DNA of 64,000 bases from JAQVEB01 sp028698105 (GCA_964293155.1 CAXYYA010000014.1:4493-68492); one strand, 5' to 3'; counted from the first letter of the stretch, positions 9,093 to 19,583 are shown. Notes: generated by a model not told the origin, from the sequence alone. Made by a program: numbers and translations.

Positions 9093-9437
9093 TTAAAATT
9101 TAAGTCCTCCTTTACGAGCGGCATCAGCCAGTTCTTTAATACGTCCGTGATACAGGTAACCGTTTCTATCGAAAGCTACCTGCTCTATTCCGGCTTCTTT
9201 TGCATTTTTGGCAATCAACTCACCCACTTTGGCAGCAATCTCTTTTTTCGGAAGTTTTTCTTCGATTTTCAAAGAAGAAGCGGTAGCCAATGTTTTACCG
9301 GTAATGTCGTCAATCACCTGAGCATATATCTGTTTATTGCTCCTGAACACGGATAAACGGGGACATTCTGTTGTTCCGTACACTTTTCCGCGAACACGAG
9401 TTTTTATCTTTTGTCTTCGTTGTTCTTTTGTTAACAT
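9093..9437 (-). CDS. rplR: 50S ribosomal protein L18
   Basis: L18 binds 5S rRNA together with L5 and attaches it to the large subunit. The 114-residue protein has the basic start [20 protein letters not shown], the core [18 protein letters not shown], and the C-terminal [20 protein letters not shown]. Length and position between rplF and rpsE are normal. Confidence 0.97.
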   Translation of the reverse strand: MLTKEQRRQKIKTRVRGKVYGTTECPRLSVFRSNKQIYAQVIDDITGKTLATASSLKIEEKLPKKEIAAKVGELIAKNAKEAGIEQVAFDRNGYLYHGRIKELADAARKGGLKF

Positions 9438-9459
9438 AGTAATTTCAGTTTACGCAAAA

Positions 9460-10014
9460 TTATTTAGATGCAGTTTTACCGGATTTACGACGAATTTGTT
9501 CTCCCACGAAGCGGATACCTTTTCCTTTGTAGGGCTCCGGTTTGCGAAACGAGCGAATTTTCGCGCATACTTGTCCGAGTAATTGTTTATCACAAGATTC
9601 CAGAATGATCAACGGATTCTTGTTTCTCTCCATTTTGGTTTCAACCTTTATTTCGTCCGGCAATTGCAGGAATATGCTGTGGGTGTAACCAAGTGATAAT
9701 TCCAGGAGTTGTCCCTGGTTCGTAACACGATAGCCTACGCCCACCAACTCCAGTTCTTTACGAAAACCTTCCGAGACGCCTGTTACCATGTTGTTGATCA
9801 AAGAACGGTATAAGCCGTGCATAGCGCGGTGTTCCTTGTCGTCGGTCGGACGTTCTACAGTTAATATACCATTTTCAACCGCAACTTTGATGTCGGGGTT
9901 TACTTGTTGTTTCAATTCGCCTTTCGGCCCTTTCAACGTGATCATGTTGTCTTCGCCAACAGTGACGGCCACGCCGTTAGGCAATGTTATGGGTAATTTT
10001 CCTATTCTTGACAT
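9460..10014 (-). CDS. rplF: 50S ribosomal protein L6
   Basis: L6 lies near the factor-binding region of the large subunit. The 184-residue protein contains the two L6 repeats, beginning MSRIGKLPITLPNGVAVTVG. The C-terminal signature PEPYKGKGIRFVGEQIRRKS is near residue 160. It is between rpsH and rplR as expected. Confidence 0.97.
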   Translation of the reverse strand: MSRIGKLPITLPNGVAVTVGEDNMITLKGPKGELKQQVNPDIKVAVENGILTVERPTDDKEHRAMHGLYRSLINNMVTGVSEGFRKELELVGVGYRVTNQGQLLELSLGYTHSIFLQLPDEIKVETKMERNKNPLIILESCDKQLLGQVCAKIRSFRKPEPYKGKGIRFVGEQIRRKSGKTASK

Positions 10015-10031
10015 ACTTTTCTCTCCTCAAA

Positions 10032-10427
10032 TTAATAAACGTAACACAACACTTCTCCACCCACTTTCTGTTCGCGAGCTTCTTTATCCGTCATTACTCC
10101 TTTGGAAGTAGATAATATGGCTATACCCAACCCATTGAGTACGCGTGGCATTTCTTTATACCCGGCATACTGGCGTAAACCGGGGGAAGAAACGCGAATC
10201 AACTTCTTGATTGCATTAACTTTATTTACAGGATCGTATTTCAAGGCGATCATGATAGAGCCTTGAGGTCCTTCTTCTACAAACTTATAATTAAGAATGT
10301 AGCCTTTCTCAAAAAGAATTTTTGTAATGTCTTTTTTGAGATTTGATGCGGGAATTTCCACTACCCGGTGATTTGCCTGGATAGCGTTTCTCAATCGCGT
10401 CAAATAATCTGCTATTGGATCTGTCAT
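10032..10427 (-). CDS. rpsH: 30S ribosomal protein S8
   Basis: S8 is a primary 16S rRNA binder in the platform and, in some bacteria, a translational repressor of the spc operon. The 131-residue protein begins [20 protein letters not shown] and ends with the conserved [20 protein letters not shown]. It is separated from rpsN by 156 bases that hold palindromic repeats. Confidence 0.97.
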   Translation of the reverse strand: MTDPIADYLTRLRNAIQANHRVVEIPASNLKKDITKILFEKGYILNYKFVEEGPQGSIMIALKYDPVNKVNAIKKLIRVSSPGLRQYAGYKEMPRVLNGLGIAILSTSKGVMTDKEAREQKVGGEVLCYVY

Positions 10428-10448
10428 ATAAAAAATGATTTAAATTGA

Positions 10449-10582
10449 TCCCGACTGCCGGGACAATATTTATGAGCCCCCTCTAGCTCCCCCAAATGGG
10501 GAAGAATTAGGGAATATTTTAATCTTTTGGTCAGGTTTTCCTTTCTCATTCCCTCCCTATTGGGGAAGGATTAAGGGAGGGA
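10449..10582. repeat. Cluster of G/C-run palindromic repeats between rpsN and rpsH
   Basis: Three hairpin-forming units lie in the gap: a 5-base-pair stem at 10449-10463; a unit at about 10476-10513 with CTCCCCCAAATGGGG at its centre; and a 9-base-pair stem with arms 10550-10558 and 10574-10582 (TCCCTCCCT and its complement). The second unit starts GCCCCCTCTAGC and matches in layout the repeat at 16952-16990. Such units are typical mobile intergenic repeats in Bacteroidota. They would form structure in the middle of the ribosomal transcript. Confidence 0.75.
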
Positions 10583-10583
10583 C

Positions 10584-10853
10584 CTACCAGCTTGCTTTTT
10601 TCACACCGGGGATCAAACCCTGCGAAGCCATTTCTCTGAATTGAATACGAGAAACTCCGAACTGACGCATATATCCTTTCGGACGTCCGGTTAATTTGCA
10701 ACGGTTGTGCAAACGAACGGGAGATGCATTTTTCGGGATGGTTTGGAGCGCTTCGTAGTTGCCTTCTGCCAGATATTTTGCTCTTTTTTCGGCATATTTC
10801 ACAACCATTTTGGCTCTTTTAACCTCGCGGGCTTTCATTGATTCTTTTGCCAT
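10584..10853 (-). CDS. rpsN: 30S ribosomal protein S14 (zinc-free long form)
   Basis: S14 is in the small-subunit head. The 89-residue length and the lack of the Cys-x-x-Cys pairs identify the zinc-independent long form. It has the conserved C-terminal [20 protein letters not shown] and the [20 protein letters not shown] ending. It lies six bases after rplE. Confidence 0.97.
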   Translation of the reverse strand: MAKESMKAREVKRAKMVVKYAEKRAKYLAEGNYEALQTIPKNASPVRLHNRCKLTGRPKGYMRQFGVSRIQFREMASQGLIPGVKKASW

Positions 10854-10859
10854 GCTTAT

Positions 10860-11414
10860 TTATTTTTTATCAGTTTTAAACGGTAACCCGAATTCTCTCA
10901 GCAGTGCATAACCTTCTTCATCGGTAGGCGCCGAGGTAACGAACGTAATATTCATTCCGAGTAAACGGGAAATATTATCAATGTTGATTTCGGGGAAGAT
11001 GATCTGTTCTTCCACTCCAAGGGTGTAGTTGCCGCGTCCGTCGAGTTTTCCTTCAATTCCTTTGAAGTCGCGGATACGGGGCAATGCCACGCGCACGAGT
11101 CTTTCCAGAAATTCGTACATCTTGTCGTGACGCAAGGTTACGCGAACGCCGATAGGCATTTTTTTACGCAGCTTGAAGTTTGAAATATCTTTGCGCGAAT
11201 AGGTTGCCACGGCTTTTTGTCCGGTGATGGTGGTTAGTTCGTTGATTGCCGTATCAATGATCTTCTTATCGGCAACGGCCATTCCCAACCCCTGGTTGAT
11301 AACGATCTTTTCGAGTTTGGGCGCCTGCATTACGGATTTGTATCCGAATTCTTTCATCAGAGCGGGAACAATGCGTTCTTTGTAGTCCGATTTTAAACTT
11401 ACTGTATAACTCAT
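10860..11414 (-). CDS. rplE: 50S ribosomal protein L5
   Basis: L5 binds 5S rRNA and contacts the P-site tRNA. The 184-residue protein contains [16 protein letters not shown], the loop [19 protein letters not shown] and [20 protein letters not shown]. Its start codon overlaps the rplX stop by four bases, so the two are likely translationally coupled. Confidence 0.97.
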   Translation of the reverse strand: MSYTVSLKSDYKERIVPALMKEFGYKSVMQAPKLEKIVINQGLGMAVADKKIIDTAINELTTITGQKAVATYSRKDISNFKLRKKMPIGVRVTLRHDKMYEFLERLVRVALPRIRDFKGIEGKLDGRGNYTLGVEEQIIFPEINIDNISRLLGMNITFVTSAPTDEEGYALLREFGLPFKTDKK

Positions 11415-11731
11415 TTAATTTCCTCCCCCGATTTTTTTGCGTAACGCACTAATTTACCTTTTTTGTCTTCTTTTCTGCCAATGCGGGTTGGTTTTCCGGT
11501 TTTGGGATCCACCAGATTGAGGTTGGAAATGTGCACGGAGGCTTCTTTCTTCTCAATTCCGCCCTGCGGGCTTTTTGCATTGGGTTTTGTATGCTTCGAT
11601 ACAATGTTTACGCCTTCTACGATGGCACGTTGTTTTGTAACCTGCACTTCGAGCACGCGACCGGTTTTTCCTTTGTCTTCGCCGGAGTTTACGTAAACGA
11701 TATCGCCTTTCTTTATATGTAATTTACTCAT
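11411..11731 (-). CDS. rplX: 50S ribosomal protein L24
   Basis: L24 starts large-subunit assembly and lies at the tunnel exit. The 106-residue protein begins with the KOW motif ([20 protein letters not shown]) and continues with [20 protein letters not shown]. Its end overlaps the rplE start by four bases. Confidence 0.97.
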   Translation of the reverse strand: MSKLHIKKGDIVYVNSGEDKGKTGRVLEVQVTKQRAIVEGVNIVSKHTKPNAKSPQGGIEKKEASVHISNLNLVDPKTGKPTRIGRKEDKKGKLVRYAKKSGEEIK

Positions 11732-11751
11732 CGCCTTTTCGTTTTAATGGA

Positions 11752-12117
11752 TTAAAGTACTTCGGGCGCTAAAGAAACAATCTTCATGTTCGTTGCACGA
11801 AGCTCGCGGGCTACAGGCCCGAAAATACGGCTTCCGCGCAACTCGCCTGCGTTGTTCAACAATACGCATGCGTTATCGTCGAAACGTATGTAGGAACCAT
11901 CGGCGCGACGAATTTCTTTTTTCGTGCGAACAATAATTGCTTTAGATACTGCACCTTTTTTAATGTCACTTGAAGGGATCACATTTTTGATAGCAACAAC
12001 AATGATGTCTCCCACAGACGCGTAGCGTCTTCTGGTACCGCCTAATACACGAATGCAAAGCGCTTCTTTGGCGCCGCTGTTATCGGTAACCGTTAATCTT
12101 GATTCTTGTTGTATCAT
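11752..12117 (-). CDS. rplN: 50S ribosomal protein L14
   Basis: L14 is at the subunit interface and binds the RsfS silencing factor in many bacteria. The 121-residue sequence shows [39 protein letters not shown] and the ending [20 protein letters not shown], all conserved. It follows rpsQ by two bases. Confidence 0.97.
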   Translation of the reverse strand: MIQQESRLTVTDNSGAKEALCIRVLGGTRRRYASVGDIIVVAIKNVIPSSDIKKGAVSKAIIVRTKKEIRRADGSYIRFDDNACVLLNNAGELRGSRIFGPVARELRATNMKIVSLAPEVL

Positions 12118-12119
12118 AA

Positions 12120-12377
12120 TTACTTAGCCCTTTCTATAATTTCTACTAATCTCCATCGCTTGGTTTTACTCAAAGGACGCGTTTCCATAATGCGCACGGT
12201 GTCGCCTATATTACAGTCGTTCTTTTCGTCGTGGGCGTGAAATTTCTTCGTTTTATTAACGAACTTCCCATATATAGGGTGTTTTTCTTTCCATTTTACG
12301 GCAACGGTAATGGATTTATCCATTTTGTTGCTGAAAACGACCCCGATTCTTTCTTTTCTTAAATTTCTCGTTTCCAT
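12120..12377 (-). CDS. rpsQ: 30S ribosomal protein S17
   Basis: S17 is a primary 16S rRNA binder with an OB fold. The 85-residue protein shows [20 protein letters not shown], the [19 protein letters not shown] loop and [20 protein letters not shown]. Length and place between rpmC and rplN are normal. Confidence 0.97.
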   Translation of the reverse strand: METRNLRKERIGVVFSNKMDKSITVAVKWKEKHPIYGKFVNKTKKFHAHDEKNDCNIGDTVRIMETRPLSKTKRWRLVEIIERAK

Positions 12378-12386
12378 TCTATGTTG

Positions 12387-12596
12387 TTATGCTTTTTTCA
12401 GTTGTCTTGCCCGCAGTTCTGTGTGGATACGTGCAATATTTCTGCGTCTGTGTTTCAGTGAATCCGGATTGTCGAGCGGAGTAATGGTGTGATTGATCGT
12501 CAATTGATTCAATTCCATTTTTTCGGCATCCAATCTTTCCATCAAATCCTTATCGGATAGCTCTTTTAATTCTTCTTTTACTTTCTTTGCTTTCAT
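12387..12596 (-). CDS. rpmC: 50S ribosomal protein L29
   Basis: L29 is a small two-helix protein at the tunnel exit, near the SRP and trigger factor docking site. The 69-residue sequence has the usual KVKEELKELSDKDLMERLDA helix and the closing RRRNIARIHTELRARQL. It lies six bases after rplP. Confidence 0.96.
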   Translation of the reverse strand: MKAKKVKEELKELSDKDLMERLDAEKMELNQLTINHTITPLDNPDSLKHRRRNIARIHTELRARQLKKA

Positions 12597-12602
12597 ATTG
12601 CA

Positions 12603-13037
12603 TTACGAGTTTTGTTCGTCGTGATCATAATCTCTTCTTACCACAAATTTGGTAGTAACCGGCAATTTCTGAGCAGCCAAACGCAATGCTTCCTTTGCCA
12701 CTTCGTACGATACACCTTCTACTTCAAATATGATTCTTCCGGGGGTAACGGGCGCTACAAATCCTTCGGGATTACCTTTTCCTTTACCCATACGTACTTC
12801 AGCAGGTTTTTTGGTGATCGGTTTATCGGGAAAAATCCTCACCCACACTTGTCCCTGACGCTGCATGTAACGCGTTACGGCGATACGGGCAGCTTCAATT
12901 TGGCGTCCGGTGATCCATTTCGATTGCAACGATTTTATCCCAAAAGAACCGAATGCCAACTGATTACCGCGTCCGGCATTACCTTTCATGCGGCCTTTCT
13001 GCTGTCTTCTGAACTTTGTTTTTTTCGGTTGTAACAT
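12603..13037 (-). CDS. rplP: 50S ribosomal protein L16
   Basis: L16 is essential for the A-site region of the large subunit. The 144-residue protein begins [20 protein letters not shown]. It contains [40 protein letters not shown] and [10 protein letters not shown]. The C-terminus is slightly extended and acidic (YDHDEQNS). Confidence 0.97.
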   Translation of the reverse strand: MLQPKKTKFRRQQKGRMKGNAGRGNQLAFGSFGIKSLQSKWITGRQIEAARIAVTRYMQRQGQVWVRIFPDKPITKKPAEVRMGKGKGNPEGFVAPVTPGRIIFEVEGVSYEVAKEALRLAAQKLPVTTKFVVRRDYDHDEQNS

Positions 13038-13049
13038 CTTAGTTTAATT

Positions 13050-13802
13050 TCAAGCGTTTTTGTTATTCTTTCTGTTTCTCCTCGATCCTCTGCCTCCGTC
13101 GCGGTTTCCACGTCCGCCACCGCCACCGTGAGAATGATTGTCTTTTGATGAGGTGAATGAAGGTGCGAGGTCTTTCTTGCCGTAAATTTCGCCACGGCAT
13201 ATCCAAACTTTAATTCCAATTAAACCAACTTTCGTTAATGCTTCTCCTTGGGCGTAATCAATATCGGCGCGGAAGGTATGCAGCGGTGTGCGTCCTTCTT
13301 TGTACATTTCCGAGCGGGCCATTTCGGCGCCGTTCAAACGTCCCGATACCTGAATTTTGATGCCTTCGGCTCCCATTCGCATGGTGGAAGCGATTGCCAT
13401 TTTCACGGCACGACGATATGCGATTTTCCCTTCGATTTGGCGAGCTACGTTATTGGCTACGATAATCGCGTCCAACTCCGGCTTTTTAATCTCGAAGATA
13501 TTGATTTGCACATCTTTATCGGTAATTTTCTTTAATTCTTCTTTCAGTTTATCCACTTCCTGTCCGCCTTTGCCGATGATGATTCCCGGGCGTGCCGTAC
13601 AGATAGTGATGGTTACCAGTTTAAGCGTTCGCTCAATAACGATGCGGGAAACGCTTGCTTTGGCGAGACGGGCATTCAGGTATTTGCGAATTTTGCTGTC
13701 TTCCAGCAAATTGTCGCCATAACTGTCTCCGCCATACCAATTAGAGTCCCATCCTTTGATGATTCCCAAACGATTTGCTATCGGATTTACTTTTTGTCCC
13801 AT
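13050..13802 (-). CDS. rpsC: 30S ribosomal protein S3 with Gly/Arg-rich tail
   Basis: S3 lies at the mRNA entry tunnel and has helicase-like roles. The 250-residue protein has the KH domain with the [18 protein letters not shown] loop and the C-terminal S3 domain ending near GVIVW-type [12 protein letters not shown]. After about residue 212 it carries a low-complexity tail of Ser, His, Gly, Arg and Asn (for example [18 protein letters not shown]). Most S3 proteins stop at 210-235 residues, so the tail is an addition. Confidence 0.96.
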   Translation of the reverse strand: MGQKVNPIANRLGIIKGWDSNWYGGDSYGDNLLEDSKIRKYLNARLAKASVSRIVIERTLKLVTITICTARPGIIIGKGGQEVDKLKEELKKITDKDVQINIFEIKKPELDAIIVANNVARQIEGKIAYRRAVKMAIASTMRMGAEGIKIQVSGRLNGAEMARSEMYKEGRTPLHTFRADIDYAQGEALTKVGLIGIKVWICRGEIYGKKDLAPSFTSSKDNHSHGGGGGRGNRDGGRGSRRNRKNNKNA

Positions 13803-13810
13803 CTGCCTTA

Positions 13811-14224
13811 TTAATTTTGTTGTTCTTGTTCTTTGTTATAGGTGTCCACGATCATTGTTACGTGATTGGAGCGTTTGCGGATGCGGTATCCGCGTCCCTG
13901 CGGAGCCGGACGAAGCCTTTTCAGCGTTGCGCCGCCGTCAACTTTGATCTCTTTGATATATAATTCACCTGTTTCGGCTTTACGTTCGTTTTTCTGTTCC
14001 CAGTTAGCGATAGCGGACAACAGCAACTTTTCTACTTTATCCGATGCTTCTTTGTTGGAAAATTTAAGAACGCCCAAGGCCTTGAAAACTTCCATTCCAC
14101 GCACCATATCGGCTACATAGCGCATTTTTCGGGGTGAACTCGGAACGTTTTTCAATACGGCCAAAGCAACCTCTTTGCGGTTTTCTTTTCTTTGTTCGGC
14201 TGATATTCTTTTTCTATCACTCAT
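13811..14224 (-). CDS. rplV: 50S ribosomal protein L22
   Basis: L22 lines the peptide exit tunnel with its beta hairpin, the site of macrolide-resistance changes. The 137-residue protein shows [20 protein letters not shown] and the hairpin region [20 protein letters not shown], which looks unaltered. Both ends are somewhat extended and charged, the N-terminus by about 17 residues and the C-terminus with EQEQQN. Confidence 0.96.
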   Translation of the reverse strand: MSDRKRISAEQRKENRKEVALAVLKNVPSSPRKMRYVADMVRGMEVFKALGVLKFSNKEASDKVEKLLLSAIANWEQKNERKAETGELYIKEIKVDGGATLKRLRPAPQGRGYRIRKRSNHVTMIVDTYNKEQEQQN

Positions 14225-14256
14225 GTCTCTTTTCTGTTTTATTTAGTTTTGTGCCC

Positions 14257-14526
14257 TTATTTCTTTCTGTTGCCAGCATGTCCGCGGAACGTACGTGTTA
14301 CCGCAAACTCACCCAGTTTATGGCCAACCATGTTTTCTGTGATGTACACGGGAATGAATTTATTTCCGTTGTGTACGGCTATGGTGTGGCCCACGAAATC
14401 GGGAGAAATCATTGAAGCGCGCGACCATGTTTTCACCACGGTTTTTTTACCGCTTTCGTTCATGGCGTTTACTTTCTTCTCTAATTTTAGATTGATAAAC
14501 GGACCTTTTTTTAATGATCTACTCAT
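14257..14526 (-). CDS. rpsS: 30S ribosomal protein S19
   Basis: S19 is in the small-subunit head next to S13. The 89-residue sequence begins [20 protein letters not shown] and contains [20 protein letters not shown] and [18 protein letters not shown], all standard. It follows rplB by 21 bases. Confidence 0.97.
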   Translation of the reverse strand: MSRSLKKGPFINLKLEKKVNAMNESGKKTVVKTWSRASMISPDFVGHTIAVHNGNKFIPVYITENMVGHKLGEFAVTRTFRGHAGNRKK

Positions 14527-14547
14527 AGTTGTTAAAAATTAATCAGA

Positions 14548-15375
14548 TTACTTCTTTTTTCTTCTTTCTACGATGTATTTCGAAGAATGTTTTTTAGGCG
14601 CTCTTGTTTTCAAGCCCTTTGAATATAAACCTTTTGCAGATCTGGGGTGACCTCCTGATGCGCGTCCTTCGCCACCGCCCATGGGGTGGTCAACCGGGTT
14701 CTTAACAACACCACGGTTATGCGGACGACGTCCGAGCCATCTTGATCTACCGGCTTTACCTGATTTTTCCAACGCATGGTCCGAATTACCAACGCTGCCA
14801 ATAGTTGCTTTGCATGTAGCAAGAATTTTGCGTATCTCGCCCGAAGGCATTTTAATGATCGCGTATGTATCTTCACGAGAAACAAGTTGTGCGAATGTTC
14901 CTGCCGAACGTACCATCTTGGCGCCTTGTCCCGGGCGCAATTCAACGTTGTGAACTACGGTTCCCAAGGGAATTTTAGACAAGGGTAATGTGTTTCCAAC
15001 TTCGGGAGCCGCATCGGGTCCCGACATCACTGTGGTTCCTACTTCAAGTCCGTTTGGTGCAAGAATATATGTTTTTTCGCCATCGGCGTAATACAGCAAC
15101 GCTATGCGTGCCGAACGGTTGGGATCATATTCTATGCTTTTTACAACGGCCGGAATACCATCTTTTCTTCTCTTGAAGTCGATAAGCCTGTAACGTCTTT
15201 TGTGTCCGCCTCCCAGGTAACCTACGGTCATTTTTCCCTGGTTGTTGCGTCCACCCGACGATTTTTTACCAACCACAAGAGATTTCTCCGGTGCACTTGC
15301 AGTGATATTATCAAATGTACCGATAATCTTGTGTCTTTGCCCCGGTGTAGTGGGCTTCAGTTTACGTATTGCCAT
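14548..15375 (-). CDS. rplB: 50S ribosomal protein L2
   Basis: L2 is needed for subunit joining and peptidyl transfer. The 275-residue protein has the OB-fold and SH3-like domains, with [20 protein letters not shown] near the start and the active-site-proximal loop [20 protein letters not shown] near residue 226. Length is standard. Confidence 0.98.
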   Translation of the reverse strand: MAIRKLKPTTPGQRHKIIGTFDNITASAPEKSLVVGKKSSGGRNNQGKMTVGYLGGGHKRRYRLIDFKRRKDGIPAVVKSIEYDPNRSARIALLYYADGEKTYILAPNGLEVGTTVMSGPDAAPEVGNTLPLSKIPLGTVVHNVELRPGQGAKMVRSAGTFAQLVSREDTYAIIKMPSGEIRKILATCKATIGSVGNSDHALEKSGKAGRSRWLGRRPHNRGVVKNPVDHPMGGGEGRASGGHPRSAKGLYSKGLKTRAPKKHSSKYIVERRKKK

Positions 15376-15382
15376 TTTTTAT

Positions 15383-15676
15383 TTAGATATTGCTGAATAA
15401 ATCGATTGTTTCTCCTTTTTTCAGGGTAACAATTGCTTTTTTAAACGATGGCGTGCGGCCTTCCACAACACCCGATTTGGTGTAACGGCTTCTTTTTTTA
15501 CCATCGTATTTCATTGTGTTTACGCTCTCAACGTGCACCTTGTAAAGCTCCTCAACTGCGTTTTTGATCTCTACCTTATTTGCGCCCGAAACAACAATGA
15601 AGCCGTAACGGTTGTCGAACTTCTCGGTAACCGCCGTTTGCTTTTCTGTGAATATTGGTTTGATAATTACTCCCAT
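15383..15676 (-). CDS. rplW: 50S ribosomal protein L23
   Basis: L23 forms the docking site for trigger factor and SRP at the tunnel exit. The 97-residue protein begins MGVIIKPIFTEKQTAVTEKF and contains the conserved ANKVEIKNAVEELYKVHVES and RTPSFKKAIVTLKKGETIDL. Adjacent rplD lies three bases upstream. Confidence 0.97.
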   Translation of the reverse strand: MGVIIKPIFTEKQTAVTEKFDNRYGFIVVSGANKVEIKNAVEELYKVHVESVNTMKYDGKKRSRYTKSGVVEGRTPSFKKAIVTLKKGETIDLFSNI

Positions 15677-15679
15677 TGT

Positions 15680-16318
15680 TTATTCTCCTTTTGCTTTAAA
15701 TAAGTTATCAATTGCAGCAACAGATGACTCCGTAAGTACAATACTTGCGCAATCCATAATTTTATATGTATTTATTTCTGAGGCTGTTATAACATTAACT
15801 TTGCCCAAATTTCGAGCCGACAAATATACGTTTTTATTTTGACCCGACAAAACGAAAAGTAGCTTTTTATCAGCGAGTTGCAAATTCTTCATCAACTCGG
15901 CAAACTTACTTGTTTTGGGTTCGTCGAAATTCAAATCTTCAACTACCACGATGGCGTTGTTCTTCGCTTTAAGCGAAAGTGCCGATTTACGAGCCAACAC
16001 TTTTTCTTTCTTGTTCAGCTTAAAGCCGTAATCTCTGGGTTTAGGACCAAAAACACGTCCACCTCCTACCAACACGGGCGATTTAATATCGCCACGGCGT
16101 GCACCGCCGCTGCCTTTCTGGCGGATAAGCTTGCGCGTACTTCCGGCAATCTCGCTTCTCTCTTTCGATTTGTGCGTTCCCTGACGTTGGTTAGCCATGT
16201 AATGTTTTACGTCTAACCAGATAACATGATCGTTAGGTTCAATTCCGAAAATGGAATCATTGAGTGTCACCTTTTTATCTGTTACCTCTCCTTTGATATT
16301 GTAAATACTTAATTCCAT
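15680..16318 (-). CDS. rplD: 50S ribosomal protein L4
   Basis: L4 reaches into the exit tunnel and in enterobacteria also controls its own operon. The 212-residue protein shows the extended loop [20 protein letters not shown] followed by [20 protein letters not shown], and the globular domain ending in [19 protein letters not shown]. One base separates it from rplC. Confidence 0.97.
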   Translation of the reverse strand: MELSIYNIKGEVTDKKVTLNDSIFGIEPNDHVIWLDVKHYMANQRQGTHKSKERSEIAGSTRKLIRQKGSGGARRGDIKSPVLVGGGRVFGPKPRDYGFKLNKKEKVLARKSALSLKAKNNAIVVVEDLNFDEPKTSKFAELMKNLQLADKKLLFVLSGQNKNVYLSARNLGKVNVITASEINTYKIMDCASIVLTESSVAAIDNLFKAKGE

Positions 16319-16319
16319 T

Positions 16320-16937
16320 TTATTTTTCTATTGCTACGATTGAACCTTTAGCTCCCGGCACCGAACCTTTTAACAATAAAAGATTGTGTTCGGGCACTAC
16401 TTTAATTACCTGAAGGTTTTGAAGGGTTACACGTTCGTTACCCATTTGTCCGGCCATGCGAGTTCCTTTGAATACTTTGGCGGGATATGAACAGGCACCA
16501 ATTGACCCCGGAGCACGCAGTCTGTTGTGCTGCCCGTGTGTTGATTGCCCTACACCACCAAATCCGTGACGTTTTACCACACCCTGGAATCCTTTTCCTT
16601 TGGATGTTCCGATAACGTCAACGAAAACTGTATCGTTGAAAAGATCAACAGTGATTTCGGAACCCAACTTGTAGTCGTTCCCAAATCCTTTGAACTCGGC
16701 CAAGTGTCTCTTGGGGCTTACTCCTGCTTTTTTGCAGTGACCTTTTTCAGCGTTTGTGGTGTGTTTGTCTTTTTTGTCTTCAAACCCGAGCTGAATAGCG
16801 TCGTAACCGTCTTTTTCAACGGTTTTAACCTGAGTAACCACGCAAGGACCTACTTCGATAACAGTGCATGGAACATTTTTTCCCTCGGCACTGAAAACGG
16901 ATGTCATTCCGATTTTTTTTCCAATTAATCCTGGCAT
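16320..16937 (-). CDS. rplC: 50S ribosomal protein L3
   Basis: L3 touches the peptidyl transferase centre. The 205-residue protein begins [20 protein letters not shown] and has the conserved [20 protein letters not shown] with the [20 protein letters not shown] loop at residues about 140-160. Before it lies a repeat-filled 181-base gap that separates it from rpsJ, an unusually long spacer for this position. Confidence 0.97.
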   Translation of the reverse strand: MPGLIGKKIGMTSVFSAEGKNVPCTVIEVGPCVVTQVKTVEKDGYDAIQLGFEDKKDKHTTNAEKGHCKKAGVSPKRHLAEFKGFGNDYKLGSEITVDLFNDTVFVDVIGTSKGKGFQGVVKRHGFGGVGQSTHGQHNRLRAPGSIGACSYPAKVFKGTRMAGQMGNERVTLQNLQVIKVVPEHNLLLLKGSVPGAKGSIVAIEK

Positions 16938-16951
16938 TTCTCTGTTGTTTA

Positions 16952-16990
16952 GCCCCCCTCAATCCCCCCCGAAGGGGGGAAGCTGGGGAA
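16952..16990. repeat. G/C-run palindromic repeat between rpsJ and rplC
   Basis: The unit starts GCCCCCCTCAATC and centres on a hairpin of seven C and six G around GAA (16964-16979), ending GCTGGGGAA. Its layout matches the unit at about 10476-10513, so both belong to one repeat family. It sits directly upstream of the rplC start. Confidence 0.75.
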
Positions 16991-17062
16991 GTGAATTTAT
17001 TTATATAACTTTAAAATAGTTGCAGCCTCTAAAAGCCGTCCCATTAATCGTTTACCTCTTGT

Positions 17063-17118
17063 TCTCTCCTTTTGGAGAGAGCACCTCGAGGGGAGAGAGG
17101 CGGGAGGGTTGGGTGAGG
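17063..17118. repeat. Second palindromic repeat type between rpsJ and rplC
   Basis: A perfect hairpin with arms TCTCTCC (17063-17069) and GGAGAGA (17074-17080) around TTTT is followed by a purine-rich stretch (GGGAGAGAGG, GGGAGGGTTGGGTGAGG). The type differs from the neighbouring G/C-run unit. It touches the rpsJ stop codon. Confidence 0.65.
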
Positions 17119-17424
17119 TTACACTTTAATTTCTACTTCCACGCCGCTGGGCAATTCAAGTTTCATCAACGCATCAACGGTTTTAGCGGTAGAGCTGTAA
17201 ATGTCGATAAGACGTTTGAACGACGAAAGTTCGAATTGTTCACGCGATTTTTTGTTTACAAAAGTTGAACGGTTTACCGTAAACACACGCTTGTGAGTTG
17301 GCAGCGGAATGGGGCCGCTTACTACGGCGCCTGTCGCTTTTACCGTTTTTACGATTTTTTCGGCCGATTTATCCACCAGGCTATAATCGTAAGATTTCAG
17401 TTTGATTCTGATTTTTTGGCTCAT
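17119..17424 (-). CDS. rpsJ: 30S ribosomal protein S10
   Basis: S10 is in the small-subunit head and also acts with NusB in antitermination. The 101-residue protein begins [20 protein letters not shown] and has the conserved [20 protein letters not shown] loop and the ending [16 protein letters not shown]. It follows fusA by 12 bases, so the str and S10 operons are joined here. Confidence 0.97.
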   Translation of the reverse strand: MSQKIRIKLKSYDYSLVDKSAEKIVKTVKATGAVVSGPIPLPTHKRVFTVNRSTFVNKKSREQFELSSFKRLIDIYSSTAKTVDALMKLELPSGVEVEIKV

Positions 17425-17436
17425 AAATTTATCTTG

Positions 17437-19566
17437 TTATTTAATCAAATCTACACGACCTTTTACTTCTTCCAGCACTTGTCTTGCGATGGATGAAGAT
17501 ACTTCTTCGTAATGCGAGAACGACATGGTTGACGTTGCACGTCCCGATGTGATTGTACGTAACGAAGTTACATAACCGAACATTTCGGAAAGCGGAGCTT
17601 TCGCTTTTACGATGCGCGCGCCCGAGCGGTTGGACTCCATGCCTTCCACTTGTCCGCGACGTTTGTTCAAGTCCGATATTACATCGCCCATGCTTTCCTC
17701 GGGCGTAACCACTTCCACTTTCATGATCGGCTCCAGCAGCACAGGCCCTGCTTTCGCAGAAGCGTTCTTGAATGCCTGCATGGCACAAATCTCATACGAT
17801 AACTGGTCGGAGTCAACCGGGTGATAAGACCCGTCAATAACCGTTACTTTCAGTTTATCCAGCGCGTAACCGGCAAGCACACCGTTCTTCATTGCGCGTT
17901 GGAAACCTTTCTGAATAGCCGGAATGAATTCCTTCGGAATGTTTCCGCCTTTCACTTCGTCCACGAATTGCAATTCGCCTTCAAAATCTTTGTCGGCAGG
18001 TTCAACACGCACGATCATATCGGCAAACTTACCACGGCCACCCGATTGTTTCTTGTAAACCTCGCGTAACTCAACCGGCTGTGTGATAGCTTCTTTGTAT
18101 GATACTTGCGGACGTCCCTGATTACACTCAACCTTAAATTCGCGTTTCAAGCGATCAATAATGATCTCCAGGTGAAGTTCGCCCATACCGGAAATTACCG
18201 TTTGGCCGGTTTCTTCATCGGTTTTCACCGTGAACGTGGGATCTTCTTCCGCCAATTTGGCCAATCCGTTGGAAAGTTTATCCAAATCTTTCTGCGTTTT
18301 GGGCTCAACTGCAATTCCGATAACGGGTGCAGGAAAATCCATTGACTCCAGTACGATGGGATGTTTTTCGTCGCAAAGTGTGTCACCCGTGCGAATATCC
18401 TTGAATCCTACGCCTGCGCCAATATCGCCGCAACCGATGAATTCTTTTGCATTCTGCTTGTTGGAATGCATCTGGAACAAACGCGAGATGCGTTCTTTCT
18501 TATCGGAGCGCGGGTTGTAAACATACGAGCCCGCTTCCAGTTCTCCGGAGTAAACGCGGAAGAAACACAAACGTCCCACATAAGGATCGGTTGCAATCTT
18601 AAATGCCAACGCACACAACGGTTCGCTGGGATCGGGATGGCGCAACAGCACTTTTTCCGGATCGTCAGGATCCACTCCTTCGATCGCTTCCGTATCGCTT
18701 GGGCTGGGCAAAAATGCACAAACAGCATCCAATAAAGGCTGCACGCCTTTGTTCTTGAAAGACGATCCGCAAATCATCGGATTGATCTGCATGTTGATCG
18801 TTCCTTTGCGGATAGCGGTGCGAATTTCTTCTTCGGTGATCGCTTCGGGATCGTCGAAGAATTTTTCCATCAGGTGATCGTCGCACTCGGCAACAACTTC
18901 CAGCATTTTCTCGCGCCATTCGTTGGCCTCTTCTACCAATTCCGCAGGAATATCTTCAATGTGGTAATCGGCACCCATGGTTTCGTCGTGCCAATAAAGG
19001 GCTTTCATGCGGATCAGATCCACAATTCCCTTGAAATTTTCTTCTGCTCCGATAGGTATTTGAATCGGACACGGATTTGCGCCCAGCACTTCTTTTACCT
19101 GACGAACTACTTCGAAAAAGTTTGCTCCGGAACGGTCCATTTTGTTTACGTAACCAATTCGCGGAACTTTATATTTGTCTGCCTGACGCCACACTGTTTC
19201 CGATTGGGGCTCAACGCCACCAACGGCACAAAATGCAGCTACCGCCCCGTCGAGGATACGCAGGGAGCGCTCCACTTCAACCGTGAAATCCACGTGTCCC
19301 GGAGTGTCAATCAGATTAATTTTATATGTTTGATCATTATATTTCCAACTCGTAGTTGTAGCAGCGGAAGTAATGGTAATACCACGTTCCTGTTCCTGCT
19401 CCATCCAGTCCATAGTTGCTGCACCGTCGTGAACTTCCCCTATTTTGTGGGTGAGTCCCGTGTAGTACAGTATGCGCTCGGATGTGGTTGTTTTCCCAGC
19501 ATCTATGTGCGCCATGATACCGATATTACGCGTGAAAATTAATGCTTCTTTTGAACCTTTTGCCAT
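17437..19566 (-). CDS. fusA: Translation elongation factor G
   Basis: EF-G is the GTPase that drives ribosomal translocation. The 709-residue protein carries the P-loop AHIDAGKTT near residue 18, the switch II sequence [13 protein letters not shown] for guanine recognition, and domains II to V ending with [20 protein letters not shown]. The Gly-rich domain IV loop ([11 protein letters not shown]) is the form seen in bacterial EF-G. It lies in the str arrangement rpsL-rpsG-fusA; the tuf gene normally found nearby in many bacteria is absent from this window. Confidence 0.97.
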   Translation of the reverse strand: MAKGSKEALIFTRNIGIMAHIDAGKTTTSERILYYTGLTHKIGEVHDGAATMDWMEQEQERGITITSAATTTSWKYNDQTYKINLIDTPGHVDFTVEVERSLRILDGAVAAFCAVGGVEPQSETVWRQADKYKVPRIGYVNKMDRSGANFFEVVRQVKEVLGANPCPIQIPIGAEENFKGIVDLIRMKALYWHDETMGADYHIEDIPAELVEEANEWREKMLEVVAECDDHLMEKFFDDPEAITEEEIRTAIRKGTINMQINPMICGSSFKNKGVQPLLDAVCAFLPSPSDTEAIEGVDPDDPEKVLLRHPDPSEPLCALAFKIATDPYVGRLCFFRVYSGELEAGSYVYNPRSDKKERISRLFQMHSNKQNAKEFIGCGDIGAGVGFKDIRTGDTLCDEKHPIVLESMDFPAPVIGIAVEPKTQKDLDKLSNGLAKLAEEDPTFTVKTDEETGQTVISGMGELHLEIIIDRLKREFKVECNQGRPQVSYKEAITQPVELREVYKKQSGGRGKFADMIVRVEPADKDFEGELQFVDEVKGGNIPKEFIPAIQKGFQRAMKNGVLAGYALDKLKVTVIDGSYHPVDSDQLSYEICAMQAFKNASAKAGPVLLEPIMKVEVVTPEESMGDVISDLNKRRGQVEGMESNRSGARIVKAKAPLSEMFGYVTSLRTITSGRATSTMSFSHYEEVSSSIARQVLEEVKGRVDLIK

Positions 19567-19583
19567 CTTTTTTACCTTATATA

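Noticed and set aside
12612..13034. 140-codon plus-strand frame opposite rplP
   Set aside because: It is an antisense shadow of L16 and has no family features; the same holds for the long plus-strand frames opposite rplQ, secY, fusA and the PL1-CE8 gene.
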